DNA of 64,000 nucleotides from G963422275 sp963422275 (GCA_963422275.1 OY729418.1:2356001-2420000), one strand, 5' to 3'. Shown: positions 29,398 through 39,464, numbered from the stretch's first letter. Numbers and translations are program-made. Notes: generated from the sequence alone by a model not told the origin.

Positions 29398-30420
29398 ATG
29401 AGTATTGTCAGAAAATTGTCCATTGCGGCGTCGGTTGCCGCGATCTTTGTTGGGCCGGCGATGACGGTCACGGCGCAAGCCACAAGTCTGCGCATCCAGA
29501 CGCACTTCTCGCCGGAGACTCTCTCTGGGCAGATGGCGGCGGAATTCGTGGAAGACATCACGGCGATGTCAAACGGTGAGATCCAGATTGAAATGTTCTA
29601 CGCCTCGGCGGTAGTGAAATCCGCGGAGACGTTCGACGCAGCGGCCACCGGGATTCTGGATTGCGACATGACCGGTGGGTCATATCAGACCGGAAAGAAC
29701 CCTGCGTTCCAGTTTGCAGGCGACTTGGCCGGAGGTTACACAAATCCATACCAGCAACTTGCTTGGTTGCTCCATGGCGGTGGATACGACGAGTTGAACG
29801 ATCTCTACAACGCGCACAACATGGAGTTTGTCGGCTGGTGGATCCCGGGACCGGAGTCCTTGTCTTCAACCAAGCCAATCCGAGGCGTCGCAGACTTCAA
29901 GGATTGGAAGTTCCGCTCCCCGCCGGGAATGCTGACGATGGTTTTCAAGAACCTCGAAGCGTCGCCGATCGTAATGGATTTCAACGAAATCTTCACGGCG
30001 CTTGAGACTGGCATCATTGACGGTGCGGACGCGGCCAATCTCACCAACAATGTTGGCTTGGGGCTTTACGATATCGTTGAGCACACCAACTATCCGGGCT
30101 TCCATTCCATGCCTGCAGACCACCTTACCTGCCGCAAGGATGTCTGGGACGCGATGCCTGACCATCACAAGGCGATCCTGAAGGTCGCCATGCAGGCTTT
30201 GGCTTTGAGAAACGCAACTGCCAACGAGGTAAACAACGCAAGAACCGCAAAGGAATTGCGTGCAAAGGGCATCAATCTTTACGAGTGGCCAGAAGAGGAA
30301 CTGGCAAAGTACCGCAGTGCTGTGAAGTCGGGCTGGACAGAATTTGCAACGACTCCCGAAGCGAAGGCCTTGTTGCAGAGCCACATCGATTTCCTCACCG
30401 AACTCGGGCTGATGAAATAG
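29398..30420 (+). CDS. dctP: TRAP transporter substrate-binding protein (DctP family)
   Basis: The protein (340 residues) is a periplasmic solute receptor. A signal peptide is visible (basic MSIVRK, a hydrophobic stretch and cleavage around AQA, residues 26-28), followed by a DctP-type receptor with the conserved KFRSPPG-like segment and the binding-site region ALETGIIDGAD. A strong AGGAGG ribosome site precedes the ATG. A terminator-like hairpin follows, so the receptor is probably made in excess over the membrane subunits. The carried substrate is likely the organic or sugar acid degraded by the neighbouring enzymes; this is inference from context. Confidence 0.93.
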   Translation: MSIVRKLSIAASVAAIFVGPAMTVTAQATSLRIQTHFSPETLSGQMAAEFVEDITAMSNGEIQIEMFYASAVVKSAETFDAAATGILDCDMTGGSYQTGKNPAFQFAGDLAGGYTNPYQQLAWLLHGGGYDELNDLYNAHNMEFVGWWIPGPESLSSTKPIRGVADFKDWKFRSPPGMLTMVFKNLEASPIVMDFNEIFTALETGIIDGADAANLTNNVGLGLYDIVEHTNYPGFHSMPADHLTCRKDVWDAMPDHHKAILKVAMQALALRNATANEVNNARTAKELRAKGINLYEWPEEELAKYRSAVKSGWTEFATTPEAKALLQSHIDFLTELGLMK

Positions 30421-30494
30421 GCTGTAAGGCTTTCTTCGTACGAGAAATTGCGGCGGTGCGAACGAACGCCCTGCCGCTACATCATATGTAGGGC

Positions 30495-30530
30495 GGATAG
30501 GCCCATTACGGTGGGCCTATCCGTTGATTT
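30495..30530 (+). terminator. Hairpin after dctP
   Basis: An 11-base-pair perfect stem (GGATAGGCCCA at 30495-30505 with TGGGCCTATCC at 30512-30522) with a six-base loop is followed by GTTGATTTT. It sits in the unusually long dctP-dctQ gap and could end or reduce transcription after dctP. Confidence 0.7.
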
Positions 30531-31131
30531 TCGGAGTTGACTCGATTGACTGGGCTGTCTTCTGAAGCGCGATTTGCAACAGCCTCCAGGTCCACGAAAG
30601 GAAGACATCCAGTGCAAGGCTGGGAATTGATTTCCTGTTGCGGGCATCGACAAGGTTGCTGGACTTTCGATCCGCAAGTTGCTGGGACACCCAATGGCAC
30701 GATGTCGCCGTATACGGAATGATGCTTTGCCTGAAACCATCCAGCGAAACCAGCAGCATCTCCTTCGAAATCGAGTGCAGCCTCGATAAGCTAGGCGCGG
30801 ACAGGTTTGAGGGGCTGGCCACTTTCGATGGTCTCGATCTCTACAGTGAGTTGAAGGCGGGCCAGAACGCAAATATCTCTGGAGGTGAGGCGGAATGCAG
30901 CCGCTGGGGTTGAGGCTGGCGCGGCCTGCGTTCGTGGGAACCAATGTCGGAATTCGATATGACATAAAATCGGTTTGTCGGAAGCCTTTTAAAGGAGCCC
31001 CTTAACATCTGGCAAAAAATAACGCAGAATGGCAGTAGAACACCGGTCCCGAAGGGGCAGGCGTCGTCATGAAGCCTGACTTTGGGTTTATGCGTCATTG
31101 CAGGATTGGCTGAAAGGCGGGAGACAGGCGT
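30531..31131. other. Long gap between dctP and dctQ
   Basis: TRAP genes are usually adjacent. Here about 600 bases after the hairpin contain only short frames without motifs. It may be the site of a lost gene or of a separate promoter for dctQM; I could not place one with confidence. Confidence 0.4.
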
Positions 31132-31977
31132 ATGGTAGCGGTCGGCAGGCATTGGGACTGGACGATACCCGGTGTCTTCATCCTTTGCATGGGTTGGACG
31201 ATCTGGCACATTCCCGCATTTCTCTTGGATTTAATCCCTCCCAAAAATCCAAGCCTTTACGATCAGATTAGCGAGTTGCACGAGCGGAAAGACATCATAC
31301 CCGGACTAAGTGGACCGTTCGGCGGATTTGCCGACTCAATCGACTGGTTGGCGGCAATTATGATTCCTGTTTTGTTCGTAATTGGTGTTCGTGGCGTTCG
31401 AGTCACTCAGATGGAATACCAGGACTGGCGACCGGTGGATCGGGTCGCCTTGTTCATCGGCCGGGTGACAATGGTACTGATCATATCCATGACCACAGTC
31501 ATGCTCTATGAGGTGTTTCTGCGCTATGCAGTTGAAAGACCGACGCTCTGGGCAAATGAGCTGACCCTCTGGATTGCCGGTTTCGTGTTCCTCTGCTCCG
31601 GCCTCTACGCGATGCAGCAACGGTGCCATATTCGAATCTTTCTGCTGTACGATGTCGTGCCTCGATGGCTGCAACGCACGTTCGACACGATCTGGACCGC
31701 CAGTGTCGTGGTGTTTGCGGCGTTCCTGATCTACGGTAGCTACCATCAGGTCTTCGCGATAAAATTCTACCGCTGGGAGATGTTCGGAACTGCTTTCGAC
31801 CCGCCGATCCCGGCGACGGTGCAACCGGCGATCCTTATCTTGGTAACGCTCATTGCACTGCAGTCAATCGCCAACTTGGTTTCAGACTGGAACCTCGACA
31901 GCAAAGCGCACGCCGCCGGAAGTGACGTCGACGAGGACGAAATCGAAGCGATACGGCACGCCTTGGAAAACCGCTGA
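31132..31977 (+). CDS. dctQ: TRAP transporter small membrane subunit, extended (DctQ family)
   Basis: The protein (281 residues) is well above the usual 160-200 residues of DctQ subunits. The DctQ domain is the C-terminal part (about residues 105-265) with four hydrophobic segments and the VFLRYAVERPTLWANELTLW signature. The N-terminal 100 residues hold two more hydrophobic stretches (about 12-33 and 72-90) separated by a polar loop. The stop shares a base with the dctM ATG, so the two membrane subunits are coupled. Confidence 0.88.
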   Translation: MVAVGRHWDWTIPGVFILCMGWTIWHIPAFLLDLIPPKNPSLYDQISELHERKDIIPGLSGPFGGFADSIDWLAAIMIPVLFVIGVRGVRVTQMEYQDWRPVDRVALFIGRVTMVLIISMTTVMLYEVFLRYAVERPTLWANELTLWIAGFVFLCSGLYAMQQRCHIRIFLLYDVVPRWLQRTFDTIWTASVVVFAAFLIYGSYHQVFAIKFYRWEMFGTAFDPPIPATVQPAILILVTLIALQSIANLVSDWNLDSKAHAAGSDVDEDEIEAIRHALENR

Positions 31978-33611
31978 TGGATGTAGGCACCATTTCGATC
32001 GTGCTGATCTTGGGGCTGATGGCATTGCTGGCGATCGGCATGCCGCTCGGCTTCGCGTCGGCAGTGCTGGCGCTTCTTGTCCTGGTTATGAAGTTCGAGC
32101 CGGCCTTGCTGACCAATCCGCTGAGTTTCGGCGAAGGACTGCTTACCGGACGTCCCGGGACCGGACCGCTTTACATCCTGACCCAGAAGATATTTGACCT
32201 CCTGACGGAGTATGTGCTCATTTCGATTCCCCTGTTCATCTTCATGGCGGCTCTGCTGGAGCGGTCAGGCATTGCAAAGGAGATGTACGACTCCCTCAAC
32301 TACTGGCTTTCCCGGGCCCGTGGAGGCATCGCGATCGTGACCTCCCTGATGGCGGTAATCATGGCGGCAATGTCGGGTATTATTGGCGGCGAGGTTGTGC
32401 TCCTGGGCCTTATCGCTCTGCCCCAGATGCTTCGGCTCGGCTACAACCAGAATCTTGCGATCGGAACGATATGTGCATCCGGTAGCCTTGGCACGATGAT
32501 CCCTCCGTCAATTGTCTTGATCATCTACGGGCTGATCACGGAAACATCGATCAAGGCGCTGTTTACCGGAGCCTTCGTTCCGGGCTTCATGCTGGCAAGC
32601 TTCATAATTGCCTACGTTGTTGTTCGCACACAGTTGAACCCGTCGCTGGCACCGCTTCCGGAGCCGCGGGACGACGATCCTACCACTCCGCAGAAGCTTG
32701 GCCTTTTCGGAGCGTTTTTGTCGATCCTCATGGCTGGAGTCGCTGCACTTCTGCTCGCACGAGCGTTGTTTTTCACGGCAACGGGCCAGAACGTAGACAT
32801 TGAGGAAAATGTTGAACCAATTTTCCTCGGCATGACGTACCATCTGCCGTACATCGCTGGTTTCCTAGTCGTTGGCCTTGCGCTTGCACTGTTCGCATTC
32901 GGGTGGGAACGCGTCCGGAATGGATGGAAGCACGGCAAGGGGTTGGTGCCTCCGCTGACCGTGATCGGCGTCGTGCTGGGATCCATTTACGGAGGAATAT
33001 CCGGGATCACCGAGGCAGCCGGCATGGGAGCGCTTGCGGTGTTCCTGATTGCGCTGTTCCGGGGTGAGGCGTCCGTCGAACTTGTTTGGGACAGCCTGAT
33101 GCGGACGCTGAGATCCACTGGCACAATCATCTGGGTCACCGTCGGCGCTGCCACCCTAGCGGGAGCCTACACGCTCGCTGGCGGGCCTGTCTACATCGCC
33201 AACCTGATCGTGGGAAGCGAAATGCCAACGATGGCGGTGCTGCTCACGATGATGGTGATATTGCTGTTTATGGGCGCCTTCATGGATTGGGTCGGGATCG
33301 TGTTGCTGATCATCCCCGTGTTCCTTCCCATTGTGCAGCGTCTTCCGATTGAAGAGATCGGATTCATTGGGCAGTTGCAGCCGAAATATGTAGCGGTGTG
33401 GTTCGGCGTTCTGTTCTGCATGAACATGCAGGTAAGCTTCCTGTCGCCGCCTTTCGGCCCGGCGGCGTTCTATCTGAAATCTGTGGCTCCGCCGCATATC
33501 TCGCTGACCGACATCTTCAAGGGGTTCCTGCCGTTCATCTGCGTCCAGCTGCTTGCTCTGGCGGTAATGCTGATTTGGCCGCCGATCATTGAAATACTGT
33601 TGCCGGACTGA
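31977..33611 (+). CDS. dctM: TRAP transporter large membrane subunit (DctM family)
   Basis: The protein (544 residues) is the transport channel of the TRAP system and drives uptake with the sodium gradient. It has the N-terminal GMPLGFASAVLAL helix, the YVLISIPLFIFMAALLERSGIA segment and the GSLGTMIPPSIVLIIYGL motif. A polar insertion around residues 220-245 and an extra hydrophobic stretch make it longer than the common 430 residues. Its start overlaps the dctQ stop. Confidence 0.92.
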   Translation: MDVGTISIVLILGLMALLAIGMPLGFASAVLALLVLVMKFEPALLTNPLSFGEGLLTGRPGTGPLYILTQKIFDLLTEYVLISIPLFIFMAALLERSGIAKEMYDSLNYWLSRARGGIAIVTSLMAVIMAAMSGIIGGEVVLLGLIALPQMLRLGYNQNLAIGTICASGSLGTMIPPSIVLIIYGLITETSIKALFTGAFVPGFMLASFIIAYVVVRTQLNPSLAPLPEPRDDDPTTPQKLGLFGAFLSILMAGVAALLLARALFFTATGQNVDIEENVEPIFLGMTYHLPYIAGFLVVGLALALFAFGWERVRNGWKHGKGLVPPLTVIGVVLGSIYGGISGITEAAGMGALAVFLIALFRGEASVELVWDSLMRTLRSTGTIIWVTVGAATLAGAYTLAGGPVYIANLIVGSEMPTMAVLLTMMVILLFMGAFMDWVGIVLLIIPVFLPIVQRLPIEEIGFIGQLQPKYVAVWFGVLFCMNMQVSFLSPPFGPAAFYLKSVAPPHISLTDIFKGFLPFICVQLLALAVMLIWPPIIEILLPD

Positions 33612-33620
33612 GGATTCGCC

Positions 33621-34568
33621 TTGCTTGACCAATATCAACTTTGCCAATTCGAGAAGAACGGTTATCTGGTCGTCGAGGATGTCGTGAACGAACCGGCCCT
33701 TGCGGCCGTGCAGCGGGAATATGCGGAACTCGTGGACCGGCTTTATGTCGACTGGCGCGAGCAGGGACTTGTAAGGACACCGCCCGAAGGGCTTTCATTC
33801 TGGGACAAGCTAGGGCAGTGCCAAGCAGGTGGATTTGACTGGTTTCAACCCCTCGATATCAGTCTTCCTCACAGTGACATCAGGGAAGACACGCCGATGC
33901 ATTTCGGCCCGGCTGTCTTTGACTTGGTGACCCACCCCAACATAATGGACATAGTTGAGCAGTTGATCGGTCCCGAAATCACTTCGAATCCGATCCAGCA
34001 CATAAGGATCAAGCCGCCGGAACGGGAGGTGCATGAACAGGAGAGGCGGGCCCACATCACGACAACGGATTGGCACCAAGATCGGGGCGTCACTCTGGAG
34101 GAAGCCGACAGTTCAACAATGGTCACGGTTTGGCTCGCGGTAACCAACGCAACGGTCGAGAACGGCTGCCTGCAGGTCATGCCGGGCCGACACGAGGAGA
34201 TGCTGCCGCATTGCCTGAAAAAGCAGGTTGGCATTGCGGATGCGTTCCTTCCGGCGAACAAGGCCGTCCCTGCACCCGTCCGGGCAGGTGGAATCGTGCT
34301 GTTTCATCCCCTTACCCCGCACGCTTCGCTCCCAAACGAAAGCGACGGATATCGATGGTCTTTTGATTTGAGGTACAATGTCACCGGCCATCCGACGGGC
34401 CGTAGCCAATTTCCGGAGTTTGTGGCCCGTTCACGATCAAATCCTGGTTCCGAATTGCAGGACTGGAGAAGGTGGCAGTTGGACTGGGAGGTGGTACGCT
34501 CGCGTCTTGCCAACGCTCCGCACATTCCGCAGCACCGCTGGGACAACGACGCGCCTTACTGTGCTTGA
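33621..34568 (+). CDS. Phytanoyl-CoA dioxygenase (PhyH) family oxygenase
   Basis: The protein (315 residues) is an Fe(II)/2-oxoglutarate oxygenase. The iron ligands are His152 and Asp154 (WHQD) with distal His234 (HASLPN), and Arg245 or Arg251 is placed to hold 2-oxoglutarate. The start is TTG 33621, nine bases after dctM. It is thus in the TRAP operon and may hydroxylate the imported compound or a linked one. PhyH proteins act on many small molecules, so the substrate is open. Confidence 0.87.
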   Translation: MLDQYQLCQFEKNGYLVVEDVVNEPALAAVQREYAELVDRLYVDWREQGLVRTPPEGLSFWDKLGQCQAGGFDWFQPLDISLPHSDIREDTPMHFGPAVFDLVTHPNIMDIVEQLIGPEITSNPIQHIRIKPPEREVHEQERRAHITTTDWHQDRGVTLEEADSSTMVTVWLAVTNATVENGCLQVMPGRHEEMLPHCLKKQVGIADAFLPANKAVPAPVRAGGIVLFHPLTPHASLPNESDGYRWSFDLRYNVTGHPTGRSQFPEFVARSRSNPGSELQDWRRWQLDWEVVRSRLANAPHIPQHRWDNDAPYCA

Positions 34569-35298
34569 CAGGCTAGCCTAAAGCTGCAGGCACGACCCTT
34601 TACTTGATTCTTGTTGGCAATCCTGACGCAACGACGAGTACGCGCCGCGCTCTCCTGATCGCCGCCAACAGCCGCACCAGGCATGCCAAACCTTCAGACC
34701 GTGTTCGTGCAGTTGCCGGTTGGGCCTCCGACAGAAGATCCTTGTCAAGATCGCGCTGCACAGGCAGTCGGCGGGTACGTACGGCCGATCATCGTGCAGC
34801 CAAGACTGCGCTCAAGCACCGAATCGCAGTAGAACAGCATGAAGGCAAGGTGCGTCAAATAACTCGACGAATCCAGTCAAAACCACATCGTTTGTGCCAT
34901 TTCGTGTCAGCATATGAGATTCTGCCCTTCAGCGCCTGCTCAAGTGCCAATCCGACAGGGGCGCACTGACCGGCAAAACACTCGGATCGTTGAACCAACA
35001 TCATGTCGACAACTGCTACTGGCGTATGCACCAAGTTGGAGGCCGGGCCAGGCGCTACCGTTCATCGGAACGCCTTCCTTGCAAAGTGCATTGTTCGGCT
35101 CTCAGGTGCAGCAACCATCGCCAAGAAGTCCATCATCTGGCCCCCGATTGCAATTCAGGACAGTTTTTAATGCCTGCCAGCGGCCGGGACCGAAAGGTGA
35201 AGATGCCGTTTGAAAACCTCTGCTGGCTCGAGCGAAATGGCGGACCGTGTCAGGTGCGGCAGCGATTTTCGGGACAGCAAGCCGGTCGCGCCGTTGCC
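34569..35298. other. Gene-poor segment between the PhyH gene and guaC
   Basis: Several short frames are open on the plus strand (for example 34604-34969), but none has a recognisable motif and their composition looks non-coding. No terminator or promoter was firmly identified. Confidence 0.4.
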
Positions 35299-36399
35299 TC
35301 AAGCGAAATTTTCAAACACCTTGTTGTGAGTTCTGCCGCATCGGACGAAGCTCGCTTTTTCCGGCAACTGGCCGATGTGCCAAGCCCCCACGTAGCTGCA
35401 CGAACTGCGCAGACCGCCGAGCAAGTCGTTGACGGACTCGTCGAGGGACGGCTTGAACGGCACCAGCACTGTCTTGCCCTCGCTTGAGCGGTAGTTCTGC
35501 AGGCCGCCAAAATGCTTCTCGTTCGCGGTCTTGGAACTCATTCCATAAAACTCGACGAACTGACGTTTTACTATGATCGGTTTTCCATTCACGTCTACCT
35601 CGCCCTTGTCGAAGAACCGATTGATTATCCTCCCGCCGCCCTCGCGGTGTCCGGCGAACATGCCGCCCAGCATGACGAAGTCGGCACCTGCGGCTAGCGC
35701 TTTCGCAACGTCTCCAGGGGAATTGCATCCGCCGTCGGCGACGATGCCTCGTCCGGCTCTGTGAGCAGCATGGGCGCACTCGAGAATCACGGAGAATTGA
35801 GGGTAGCCGACCCCGGTCTTTATTCTGGTTTCGCAAACGCTTCCTCCGCCAATGCCGACCTTGATCAGGTCCGCGCCAGCCTCGATGAGGCGCGTGGCCT
35901 GCTCTGCCGTCACTACGTTGCCGGCGATGACGACAAGGTCGGGGAATCTGTCACGGAATCTCTTCACGCAATCGACGAACCTGTTCGTGTATCCGTTCGC
36001 GACATCGAGGCAGGCGTACTTGAGTGTGCTCCCCGCCGACTTTGAAACGGCTATGAATTTGTTCCAGTCGTCATCGCCAATCCCAATGGTCGTGGCACAA
36101 AAATTTCCGCGGTCAGGATCTTGAAGAAAGAATTCCATGAGCTCGCCCGCCGAGTAGAACTTGGTGAGACAAGTGAAAATCTTGTGCTCGCGCAACGCGT
36201 CAGCCATCTTGAATGTGCCGACGCCATCCATGTTTGCCGCCATGATGGGGATTCCATGGAATTCCGTCCCGCGACGATGCCTGAATGAAGCGAGCGTCGT
36301 CAGCCCCACCTGCTTCCGGCTGGGCACCGCGCTGTTCTCAGGCACGATCAGCACATCGTCGTAGTCAAGCTTGATGTCTTCGCTAATCAAGTCAGGCAT
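35299..36399 (-). CDS. guaC: GMP reductase
   Basis: The protein (366 residues) belongs to the IMP dehydrogenase/GMP reductase family and lacks the CBS insertion, so GMP reductase is the better call. It converts GMP to IMP with NADPH. The catalytic Cys189 lies in GGGSVCETR, and the phosphate-binding segments DGGCNSPGDVAKAL and MLGGMFAGHREGGG are present. The start MPDLISEDIKLDYDDVL fits. It is transcribed opposite to the TRAP module and has no evident link with it. Confidence 0.93.
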   Translation of the reverse strand: MPDLISEDIKLDYDDVLIVPENSAVPSRKQVGLTTLASFRHRRGTEFHGIPIMAANMDGVGTFKMADALREHKIFTCLTKFYSAGELMEFFLQDPDRGNFCATTIGIGDDDWNKFIAVSKSAGSTLKYACLDVANGYTNRFVDCVKRFRDRFPDLVVIAGNVVTAEQATRLIEAGADLIKVGIGGGSVCETRIKTGVGYPQFSVILECAHAAHRAGRGIVADGGCNSPGDVAKALAAGADFVMLGGMFAGHREGGGRIINRFFDKGEVDVNGKPIIVKRQFVEFYGMSSKTANEKHFGGLQNYRSSEGKTVLVPFKPSLDESVNDLLGGLRSSCSYVGAWHIGQLPEKASFVRCGRTHNKVFENFA

Positions 36400-37038
36400 C
36401 CCTTCTTCTGCACGGTGTCAGCCAAAGGCTGGCATCGTGGCGCCAAATGCATTCAAGGGTGGATCCTGTCCGAGCCTCCATCCGAAACCCGTCTCATTTT
36501 CCCATATGCCTCAGTTCTCCATGAGCTGCAATATCCGATGTGACAAGCCGCTGTAACTGTTCAAGCTGTCGCTCACTGGAGGGAATCTGTTTTTGTAGAT
36601 GGATGCAAATTTTGCCGTCTTGCATGAAGCGAAAAACTTCGCCGCAAAGTAGAGTTTCAAATCCAGAAATGGTGCCGGTTGCTTGGCAACTGCGCGATGT
36701 GGGTGAGCCGCCGACTCTTGGCTTGTCTTCTTTGCATTCGCACCTTTTGTGGCGAGGGCATTGAATTCGGATTGATCTCCTGCGTGGCTCGATTCGACCA
36801 ATGGCGTCAAGGTGCTGCCACGATGCCCGCAAATGAGTCACGCTTCAAAGTTCGAACGCGCCAGGCGTTGGGGGGTGAGTCGGCAATGCCGTACAAAAGC
36901 AGGCACGATTTTGGTTGAAAACAAAACTGGGAGGAGGCGACCCATTTGATTGCCTCGCCTGAAACACTCTCGACACCCCGGACAATTATTTTCCGCCAAT
37001 CCCAATTCCTTCGAAAACTCGCCAATCAGACGAATTGC
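36400..37038. other. Gene-poor segment upstream of guaC
   Basis: Only short overlapping frames are open on both strands. None has a family motif. It may include the guaC promoter, which I could not place. Confidence 0.4.
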
Positions 37039-37278
37039 TTATGCACTTGATTCCGGTTTGATCAAGGTGCAGCAGGGGTAAGGTTTAGCGCGTAGAGCCT
37101 GCAGGAACAGGGACAGGAATGCAGCGTGGCGGTTTCGGCGCCGGTTGAAGCTTAAGACGAACTCGCCGAGACAGGTCTGGAAGCGCTTGAGGTTGGAAAA
37201 CACGGTGTGGATCCAGGCGAGGATTTCATGGGCGGGCCTGTCGCCGACGACATGGGGCCGGTGGCGGTCCCGAGGCAC
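37039..37278 (-). pseudogene. ISXO2/IS1595-type transposase, C-terminal relic
   Basis: The minus strand reads ILAWIHTVFSNLKRFQTCLGE and then FVLSFNRRRNRHAAFLSLF, which resembles the C-terminal end of ISXO2-type transposases (WxHxVxSNxK and FxFNRR motifs). The upstream two thirds are missing and replaced by IS427-type sequence, so this is a mosaic of two dead elements. Confidence 0.6.
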
Positions 37279-37279
37279 C

Positions 37280-37707
37280 GCGCTGCAGCCGTCTGTCTTG
37301 GCGGTCGCGGTCCGGCGGTGTTGCGCACAGCGAAGTTGCCGAGATCCTTGGCGTTGCAGGACCGGATCGTGGCCAGCCGCAGGCGGCCCGGCGCATTGCC
37401 GTCGCCGGGTTTGTCTGCTCCGGCGACCGGCATCTTGCCTTCAGGACTCCGCCCGCAGAGTGTTGGTGGGCACACACGATCGAGCTGTCGACGAGATGGA
37501 GCGTCTCCGGCGACTTGGCGCTCAAGGCATTGAAAACGCGCACTCTGCACCTTTCTTGGACCAGCGGTCGTAGCCCGTCGTGCAATGTCCACAGTCCTTC
37601 GGCAGGTCGACCCGCAGCACCCCGCGCGGCCCGTTCGGCAGCAGCGGCTGGCTCGCGGCCCATTCCCGACCGGTCAAGTCGCGGCGAGACATCGTCAGCG
37701 CATCCAT
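37280..37707 (-). pseudogene. IS427-type transposase, N-terminal relic
   Basis: The minus strand begins SRRDLTGREWAASQPLLPNG (37522-37707), the usual N-terminus of an IS5/IS427 transposase. In another frame it has LHLVDSSIVCAHQHSAGG (37448-37510), the first catalytic-aspartate block. Frameshifts and the missing C-terminus show it is inactive. It is related to, but clearly diverged from, the copy at 5844-6620. Confidence 0.65.
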
Positions 37708-37709
37708 GG

Positions 37710-38545
37710 CTTGAACGCAACAATCCTTTCTGCATCATGTCCCGCACCTTATAGGTACACAACCTAGCCGGCTTGGAACCTCCTCGGGCGAAAGCACAGG
37801 ATGACAAGGAGGATCGATGCGCTTGCAGTTGCCTCGAATCCGCTCTTGTGCGTTGTGAGATGGGCTTGGACAGGCCAATTGGAGGATGGACTGCGTGTTT
37901 TTTCGCTTGGCAATGCAGATGACAATGCAGCCATCGTTAAAATTGGACAGTCATTCGCGAGCGCACGAACCGTTTTGGGTGTTTGCGGCGCGGTTGTATG
38001 CAGATTTAAAGACACTTTGAGCTTCACTCGTTGCGACTCGACTTCGCGTTTGCGAAGGAGGTCATCCAAATTGGTCGGCAGGTGTGATGTCACTGCCATG
38101 TCTCATTGCTTCCGGCTCCCGAAAATTCTTCTGCAGGCGCAGTTGGGTCGTTAGCTGCCGTGCCCGAATTCTCCAGAAGAGGAAACAGCCGTGGCAAATT
38201 GTCAAGGCGAACAGAATTTCCGACGACGCCAGTGAACTGCGTGTCCGCGCGAACCGAGAAAGGACGACACCGTGTTGCCAATGAATCCGGCACCTCCTGC
38301 TGGGCGCCGTTCGCCAGCGTTTCGGAACGCTGCTGCTTCGATCGGCTCGATTGAAGTTGCTGATGCAGGTCAAGGAGGCTCAAACGAGCAAGCTCTTGCA
38401 GGCAGTTCCGCAATTTTGTTCAGCCATGCCTGACTTCGTTCAATACGCTGCGGGGATGCCGCGAAGTCCACTTTGCGAAGCATGCCAAGACGGGGCATAG
38501 GAAGGATGCGGAAGCCGCGCTCGCTTCCAAGTCCAGCGCGCCCGC
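37710..38545. other. Gene-poor segment
   Basis: Short frames are present on both strands (for example 38090-38413 on the minus strand) but none carries a motif I recognise. The segment separates IS debris from the beta-lactamase-fold gene. Confidence 0.4.
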
Positions 38546-39232
38546 TTAGCGGGCGTAGTCCATGACAAGGATTTGCGTGCTGTCCGGAATGTCGCTTTGG
38601 CTCAACTTCACCTCGCTGGCATGTGCGAACTCGACTGTCTCCTTCCGGAAGAAGTTCAGGAAGCTCTCGATCCAGAGCAGGTTTCTCGGAATGTAGGTCA
38701 GTGTCTGAAAGTGCATCGGGATGACCAGTTTCGGCTTCATGCGGTAGATCATTTCCGCGAGGTCTGGAAGCTGGATGGTCAGATAGCCACCCGTGAGTGC
38801 GAACAGCACGTCGACATCCTCGAAGAAGATCATTTGCTCCTCGGTCAAGGGCTGTCCCACGTCGCCCATGTGCGCGAAACATATTCCATCAAGGGTGAAT
38901 CGGTACATCCCGTTTGCCAAGGGAACTTCGTGGTCTGGATGATGCTCCCATTCAGCGACCTCGATCGCCGCAACGTCGATCCCGGCCGCGGTAGCGTGTC
39001 CGCCGTTTCTCGCGATGCTGAGCGCGTTCAATACCGCAGGGTTGCCACCGATCAGGTCTGCCCTGCAATGCCCCGTGTCATCGTCGGAAGAGATGATTAC
39101 GAGATCAGCGGTATCGGCGATCGGCGGGTATCCAACCTCCTCTGGCGTGTAGGGGTCGGTAATCACCATCGGGCCGTGCTCCGGAGCGATGCGAAACGTG
39201 GCATGCCCGTACCAGCGAATCTTCATTTCCAT
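38546..39232 (-). CDS. Metallo-beta-lactamase-fold protein with altered metal motif
   Basis: The protein (228 residues) has the UlaG-like beta-lactamase fold: an IRWYGHATFRI start, ITDPYTP, a late FAHMGDVGQPLTEEQ block and a C-terminal LVIPMHFQT segment. The usual HxHxDH zinc motif is replaced by SSDDDTGHC (residues 48-56), so the first histidines are gone while the later His and Asp positions (HMGD, PMHF) remain. It may bind metal differently or have changed function. It is the last gene of the island before rpsM and is on the opposite strand. GGAG-type purines lie upstream of its ATG. Confidence 0.8.
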   Translation of the reverse strand: MEMKIRWYGHATFRIAPEHGPMVITDPYTPEEVGYPPIADTADLVIISSDDDTGHCRADLIGGNPAVLNALSIARNGGHATAAGIDVAAIEVAEWEHHPDHEVPLANGMYRFTLDGICFAHMGDVGQPLTEEQMIFFEDVDVLFALTGGYLTIQLPDLAEMIYRMKPKLVIPMHFQTLTYIPRNLLWIESFLNFFRKETVEFAHASEVKLSQSDIPDSTQILVMDYAR

Positions 39233-39430
39233 TGCTCCTTTCCTTCGTGCCGTCGTGCAGGCGGCATTGCGATGTTAACACGAGTTCGAAGACGACAACA
39301 TCGATGGCAACTCGAACCGACTAGACAAGCTGGCCAAGAAAGCGTGTACTGCATTGCCTGACGGTCGTCGGTTTTGACAGTGCACCATGATTGCAGCAGG
39401 ATCGAGGATTTTTCAAGTCGTTGCGCACAA
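39233..39430. other. Right border of the island
   Basis: No gene is seen here. The segment leads into a promoter-like sequence upstream of rpsM. Confidence 0.4.
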
Positions 39431-39435
39431 ATCGC

Positions 39436-39464
39436 TTGACAATCTTTCAAGGAGAAAGTATCTG
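39436..39464 (+). promoter_or_regulatory. Candidate promoter for the rpsM-rpsK-rpoA-rplQ genes
   Basis: A perfect -35 box TTGACA (39436-39441) is followed after 17 bases by TATCTG (39459-39464), which keeps the conserved TAT start of the -10 box but is otherwise weak. The position, about 160 bases before rpsM, fits the need for a new promoter now that the genes are cut off from secY and adk. Confidence 0.5.
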
